In this document: positions 61,095 to 64,000 of the stretch, one piece after another | Numbering within the stretch: the first letter of the stretch is position 1 | Layout: the number at the start of each line of letters is the position of its first letter | NCBI GenBank assembly: GCA_038212445.1 | Contig: JBBQUM010000032.1 | Span: 25,716 to 89,715, forward strand | Length of the DNA: 64,000 nucleotides | Reading direction: 5' to 3' | Source of the DNA: TMP-7 sp038212445 | GTDB taxonomy: Bacteria > Acidobacteriota > Terriglobia > Bryobacterales > Bryobacteraceae | Position numbers and translations under genes: made by a program | The notes under the pieces: model-generated | What the model saw: only the letters and a program-made list of their open reading frames with translations | The model's database searches: none | Told to the model about the DNA's origin: nothing

Positions 61095-61312
61095 TGCCCG
61101 ATAAGGATCCCAACGGCATGCAGATGGTGGGCCGCTACCTCTCCATCGCGATGATGCTGCCTCTGGCCACCTTCATCGGGTACGTCATCGGCTATTACCT
61201 CGACAAGGCTTTCCACACTGGGTTCCTGAAGATAGTCTTTCTATTGATCGGAATCGCGTCCGGGTTTCTCGAACTGTTCCGCGAATTGAACAAGGACACC
61301 AAGAATCAGTGA
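61094..61312 (+). CDS. atpZ: AtpZ/AtpI-type ATP synthase accessory subunit
   Basis: The 72-residue protein has two hydrophobic helices (about 18-36 and 42-60) and matches AtpZ (GRYLSIAMMLPLATFIGYVI, GFLELFRELNKDTK). It overlaps hemD by one base (TGATG) and atpI by four (GTGA). AtpZ and AtpI assist assembly of the c-ring and may act in magnesium or calcium handling. Confidence 0.87.
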   Translation: MPDKDPNGMQMVGRYLSIAMMLPLATFIGYVIGYYLDKAFHTGFLKIVFLLIGIASGFLELFRELNKDTKNQ

Positions 61313-61710
61313 CGGCCGAGGAGGCGTTCTATACTCGCGCCCTGCACCGGATTGACCGCTCGGCGCTGGTTTTAGCCGCCCTTTTCGTCGCTGGAGTCGC
61401 CGTCCGCCGAGGTTGGCGCGATGCCGCCGGATGCGCCATCGGCGCGGTGCTCTCGTTCATCAATCTGAAGCTTTGGAAGCGGCTCGTGAATTCCACCGGC
61501 AGCCCTGGCCGGTCGCCTGCGTCAGCCGTGCTCTTAGGACTCCGTTACTTACTGCTCGGCGGGGTCATCTTTGTTATAATCAAGTACTTTGAGGTCAGTT
61601 TGCTCGCCGTTCTCGCGGGGCTGTTCGTTACCGCCGCCGCTGTTATCGTCGAGATCGTTTATGAACTGATCTTCGCTTCACGTAACCCATGGAACACGAA
61701 CTCTGGCTAA
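61309..61710 (+). CDS. atpI: ATP synthase subunit I
   Basis: The 133-residue integral membrane protein starts GTG and has about four helices: SALVLAALFVAGVAV, AAGCAIGAVLSFINLKLWKR, YLLLGGVIFVIIKYF and LAVLAGLFVTAAAVIVEIVY. AtpI aids c-ring assembly. It overlaps atpB by 22 bases, indicating coupling. Confidence 0.85.
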   Translation: MTAEEAFYTRALHRIDRSALVLAALFVAGVAVRRGWRDAAGCAIGAVLSFINLKLWKRLVNSTGSPGRSPASAVLLGLRYLLLGGVIFVIIKYFEVSLLAVLAGLFVTAAAVIVEIVYELIFASRNPWNTNSG

Positions 61711-62423
61711 CTAAGCTCTTTAACGATTACCTGGCAGGCGCCGCCAACAGCGTGCTCGGACTTTTCAACGTCCACGCAACCAATCCGGCGCGTCCGTGGG
61801 AAAACTTTTTGGTGATGGAGATTCTGGTTTTCTTCCTCATCGTTGTTCTGGTGGCTGCCGTCAAGAGTAGTTTCTCGGTGGACAAGCCCGGCAAACTCCA
61901 GCACTTGTTTGAAGTGATTTTCGAATTTCTCGGTAGCACCACCGAGGAGGTTGGATTACACCACGGTGGCAAGTACCTGCCTTTCTTCGGCACGCTCTTC
62001 ATCTTCATCCTGTTCGGCAACCTAATTGGCGTAATTCCAACCTTCGAATCGCCGACCATGTTCCCTGCGGTCCCCGCAGGCTGCGCTCTGGCGACTTTTG
62101 CTTACTACAACTGGATGGGATTTCGGGAGCAGGGCATCGGGAAATACCTGGCACATTTCGCCGGGCCCATGCCTATTCTCGCTCCCCTGATGGTGCCAAT
62201 TGAGTTGGTCAGCCATCTGGCGCGGCCGATGTCGCTCACCATTCGTCTCTACGCCAACATGTTCGCCGGCGAACTGGTGACTGCCAAATTCCTCGTCCTT
62301 ACGTATCTAGTAGCGCCGGCAATTTTTATGGGACTGCACGTTTTCGTGTCGCTCCTGCAGGCTTATATTTTCACGCTAATGACAATGATTTATGTCAGCA
62401 GCGCGGTTTCGCACGAACATTAA
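61689..62423 (+). CDS. atpB: F-type ATP synthase subunit a
   Basis: The 244-residue subunit forms the ion half-channels beside the c-ring. It has about six helices and the essential arginine R186 in LTIRLYANMFAGEL, with LVSHLARPMS and LIGVIPTFESPTMFP upstream. It begins MEHELWLTKLFNDYLAG. atpE follows after 97 bases. Confidence 0.96.
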   Translation: MEHELWLTKLFNDYLAGAANSVLGLFNVHATNPARPWENFLVMEILVFFLIVVLVAAVKSSFSVDKPGKLQHLFEVIFEFLGSTTEEVGLHHGGKYLPFFGTLFIFILFGNLIGVIPTFESPTMFPAVPAGCALATFAYYNWMGFREQGIGKYLAHFAGPMPILAPLMVPIELVSHLARPMSLTIRLYANMFAGELVTAKFLVLTYLVAPAIFMGLHVFVSLLQAYIFTLMTMIYVSSAVSHEH

Positions 62424-62520
62424 TTCAGGCATTTTGCGCCTTGAGCGTGAGGGCGGCGGGCTCCCAAAGCGATGTCGTCAACCACCCACTGAAGGCAAGT
62501 TCATTAGGAAAGGAAGTTCA

Positions 62521-62826
62521 ATGAGAACCAAACTCACGTTGTTATTCATCATCCTGTTCGCGCTCGCGGCTCCGGTCTTCGGTCAGACGCCGGTCGCAAC
62601 CAGCACCGGGATCCTGTCGTCGCCGGCCGCCGCCATCATCGGTATGGCCATCGCCTCCGGCCTTTGCGGTTTGGCCCAGGGTAAGGCCGTCGCCGGAGCC
62701 ACCGAAGCCATGGCTCGCAACCCAGGAGCCAGCGCTGGAATTCGTTTCGCGCTGATTCTCGGCCTCGTCCTGATCGAGTCCCTCGCGCTTTACACGCTCG
62801 TAATGGCCTTCTCCTTCGGTAAGTAG
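62521..62826 (+). CDS. atpE: F-type ATP synthase subunit c with N-terminal signal-like extension
   Basis: Taking the ATG at 62521 (AAAGGAAG upstream), the product is 101 residues. A signal-like hydrophobic segment (1-21) precedes the two-helix hairpin: helix 1 about 36-62, loop ARNPGAS, helix 2 about 74-99. The ion-binding glutamate is E86 (VLIESLALY). Q53, E86, S87 and Y91 match sodium-coordinating positions of Ilyobacter subunit c, but its T67 is leucine here, so ion choice is uncertain. A strong hairpin follows; no atpF is present. Confidence 0.93.
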   Translation: MRTKLTLLFIILFALAAPVFGQTPVATSTGILSSPAAAIIGMAIASGLCGLAQGKAVAGATEAMARNPGASAGIRFALILGLVLIESLALYTLVMAFSFGK

Positions 62827-62838
62827 CTTTCGTAAACC

Positions 62839-62878
62839 TCGGTCGGTGGTGATTCTCATAATAATCGCCACCGATCGA
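62839..62878 (+). terminator. Strong hairpin after atpE
   Basis: A 16-bp stem with two G-U pairs (from 62839 to 62854, pairing with 62863-62878) surrounds an 8-base loop. The T-run is lacking, so it may terminate weakly or protect the atpE mRNA, raising the yield of subunit c. Confidence 0.6.
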
Positions 62879-62899
62879 ATCGCAGATCGTCAGCCTTCA

Positions 62900-63784
62900 A
62901 TGAAACTCCACGGCATCTTCCCTCCCATCGCCACTCCCTTCGATAATCAAGGCAACCTCTACAAAGCCAAAGTCCAGCACAACATCGAGAAATGGAACCA
63001 GACGGGGCTCGCGGGCTACGTGGTTTGTGGCTCTACGGGCGAGAGCGTCTACCTGACACAAGAGGAGAAGTTTACTCTCTGGGAGTGGGTGGCGCAGTAC
63101 GCGGACTCCAAAAAGCTACTGCTCGCTGGCACCGGATGCGAGAGCGTCCGCGAAACCGTTGACCTCACCAATCGCGCGGCCGAAATAGGCTACAAAGCCG
63201 CCATGGTCCGGACGCCCCACTATTACAAGGGCCTTCTGAACAACTCCGCGGCGCAGACACTCTTTTTTCGCGCAGTTGCCGACCAGGTGAAGATCCCCAT
63301 CATGATCTACAACTGGCCGCAAGCCACTGGCGTTGATATTGCGCCGGAGGCCGTTGTCGCGCTATCGCAGCATCCCAATATCATCGCTATTAAAGAGAGT
63401 TCGGGCAGTCTTGAAAAGGTAATGCAGATGATCCGCGAGGTGAAGGCCGGATTTCAGGTGCTCGTCGGTTCGGCGCCAACGCTTGCTCCGTCATTCGCCG
63501 TCGGTGCGGTGGGCGCGGTGCTGGCGTTCGCAAACGCCGCACCTTACGCCTGCATCACAATTTGGGAAGCTCATCGGACTCGCGACACCGAGGCCGCCAT
63601 GGAATGGCAGGGCCGAATTTCTCGAGCCGCTCAGCTGGTCACGACGAAATACGGTATTCCTGGCCTCAAGCACGCCATGGATCTTAACGGATTCTACGGT
63701 GGTCCGCCACGACTTCCGCTGGTTCCCATCTGCCCTGCGGCGCAGAAGGAAATAGAGGAAGCTTTCCACGGAATTCAGGGCTAG
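62900..63784 (+). CDS. DapA/NAL-family aldolase (dihydrodipicolinate-synthase-like)
   Basis: Starting at 62900 gives 294 residues; a start at 62846 would lie inside the strong hairpin. Family signatures are GSTGES (45-48), Y137 in YNWPQATG and the Schiff-base lysine K165 in IAIKESSG. DHDPS has arginine in YN-x-P-x-R-TG, whereas this protein has alanine, so it is probably a 2-oxo-acid aldolase such as 4-hydroxy-2-oxoglutarate aldolase or a sugar-acid enzyme rather than DapA. Ends in QKEIEEAFHGIQG. Confidence 0.85.
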   Translation: MKLHGIFPPIATPFDNQGNLYKAKVQHNIEKWNQTGLAGYVVCGSTGESVYLTQEEKFTLWEWVAQYADSKKLLLAGTGCESVRETVDLTNRAAEIGYKAAMVRTPHYYKGLLNNSAAQTLFFRAVADQVKIPIMIYNWPQATGVDIAPEAVVALSQHPNIIAIKESSGSLEKVMQMIREVKAGFQVLVGSAPTLAPSFAVGAVGAVLAFANAAPYACITIWEAHRTRDTEAAMEWQGRISRAAQLVTTKYGIPGLKHAMDLNGFYGGPPRLPLVPICPAAQKEIEEAFHGIQG

Positions 63785-64000
63785 GGCCGATACAGTACCC
63801 GTTCGGAAGTCCCGGTACTGCCCCCTGCGTCTGGGCACAATTTAACCTTCCGCTCCATTAGCATTTTCTCATCGAAGGATGAGCCTGAAGCGGGGCGTTG
63901 AGGGTGGGTGAGGCTGGAGTCTTTCTTTTGTTTGAGGAAAGAAGCAATCGTAGGCGCTGTGGGAATGTGGGAAACGCGGGAGCGTTTTCCAAGGGCGGTG
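63785..64000. other. Untranslated end of the window
   Basis: CAGTACC (63793-63799) and GGTACTG (63814-63820) form a 7-bp hairpin nine bases after the aldolase stop and may help end transcription, although no U-tract follows. The remaining bases up to 64000 hold no convincing gene. Confidence 0.35.

Noticed and set aside
1..64000. tRNA, rRNA, CRISPR, insertion sequence or prophage elements
   Set aside because: No cloverleaf, rRNA-like, regularly spaced repeat, transposase or phage gene was recognised in any gap or frame by eye.

Overview
The window looks like a piece of chromosome from a soil-type Acidobacteriota, probably in the Solibacter/Bryobacter group. This is inferred from gene content rather than any marker gene: an Oar-like receptor of about 1100 residues with an N-terminal carboxypeptidase-regulatory domain, yajC-secD-secF followed directly by tonB-exbB-exbD-exbD, several HlyD-type adaptors around a MacB-like permease, many secreted peptidases and TPR proteins, and a split ATP synthase operon. 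The DNA is GC-rich and gene-dense, with frequent 1-4 base overlaps. I found no rRNA, tRNA, CRISPR array, insertion sequence or prophage; this is core-type chromosome.

Layout. 1-1640: 3'-truncated M14 carboxypeptidase (minus). 2095-9615: efflux cluster of three successive membrane-fusion adaptors, an ABC permease without its ATPase, and a TolC-like channel, then mutL. 11589-15191 (minus): perR-ahpC-ahpD peroxide defence led by a clear PerR-type operator and promoter, a PPOX protein, a truncated Rossmann-domain protein and pdxA. 15311-17481: three-gene operon of unknown function (secreted helical protein, lipoprotein, small protein). 17484-22153 (minus): M28 peptidase, 3D-domain protein, cysS and a PLP enzyme of sulfur amino acid metabolism. 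22227-25343: uxaC, DinB-like protein, tgt. 25502-32393: yajC-secD-secF-tonB-exbB-exbD-exbD-TPR lipoprotein, with strong hairpins between cistrons. 32532-39453: TPR protein, LytS/LytR-type two-component pair, and a divergent large Oar-like receptor. 39563-45283: bifunctional rel, DUF971, small secreted protein, second TonB-type protein, hydrolase and Tat-type protein. 45485-48781: acpP-fabF-etfB-etfA. 48778-51633: divergent VOC protein and the overlapping operon HHH(Cdd1)-padR-zinc dehydrogenase-DUF2071, separated by a perfect 17-bp palindrome. 51630-55261: agmatine deiminase and N-carbamoylputrescine amidase (putrescine synthesis), divergent DUF885 lipoprotein. 55275-60252 (minus): TRAP transporter (DctP plus fused DctQM), outer-membrane barrel, Gfo/Idh/MocA oxidoreductase. 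60279-63784: hemD-atpZ-atpI-atpB-atpE, a strong hairpin, then a DapA-family aldolase.

How genes work together. The TonB/ExbB/ExbD set would power the Oar-like receptor and other receptors. PerR, AhpC and AhpD form a compact peroxide-response unit closely resembling the mycobacterial AhpC/AhpD pair. AcpP/FabF supply fatty-acid synthesis next to the electron-transfer flavoprotein. The adaptors, permease and TolC form an export system whose ATPase must be encoded elsewhere.

Best candidates for undescribed biology: the unknown operon at 15311-17481; the palindrome-controlled VOC/HHH-PadR-dehydrogenase-DUF2071 divergon; the adaptor whose lipoyl domain is split by about 95 low-complexity residues; and inverted-repeat leaders before acpP and the second tonB-like gene. 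All calls come from reading the sequence; no database search was run.
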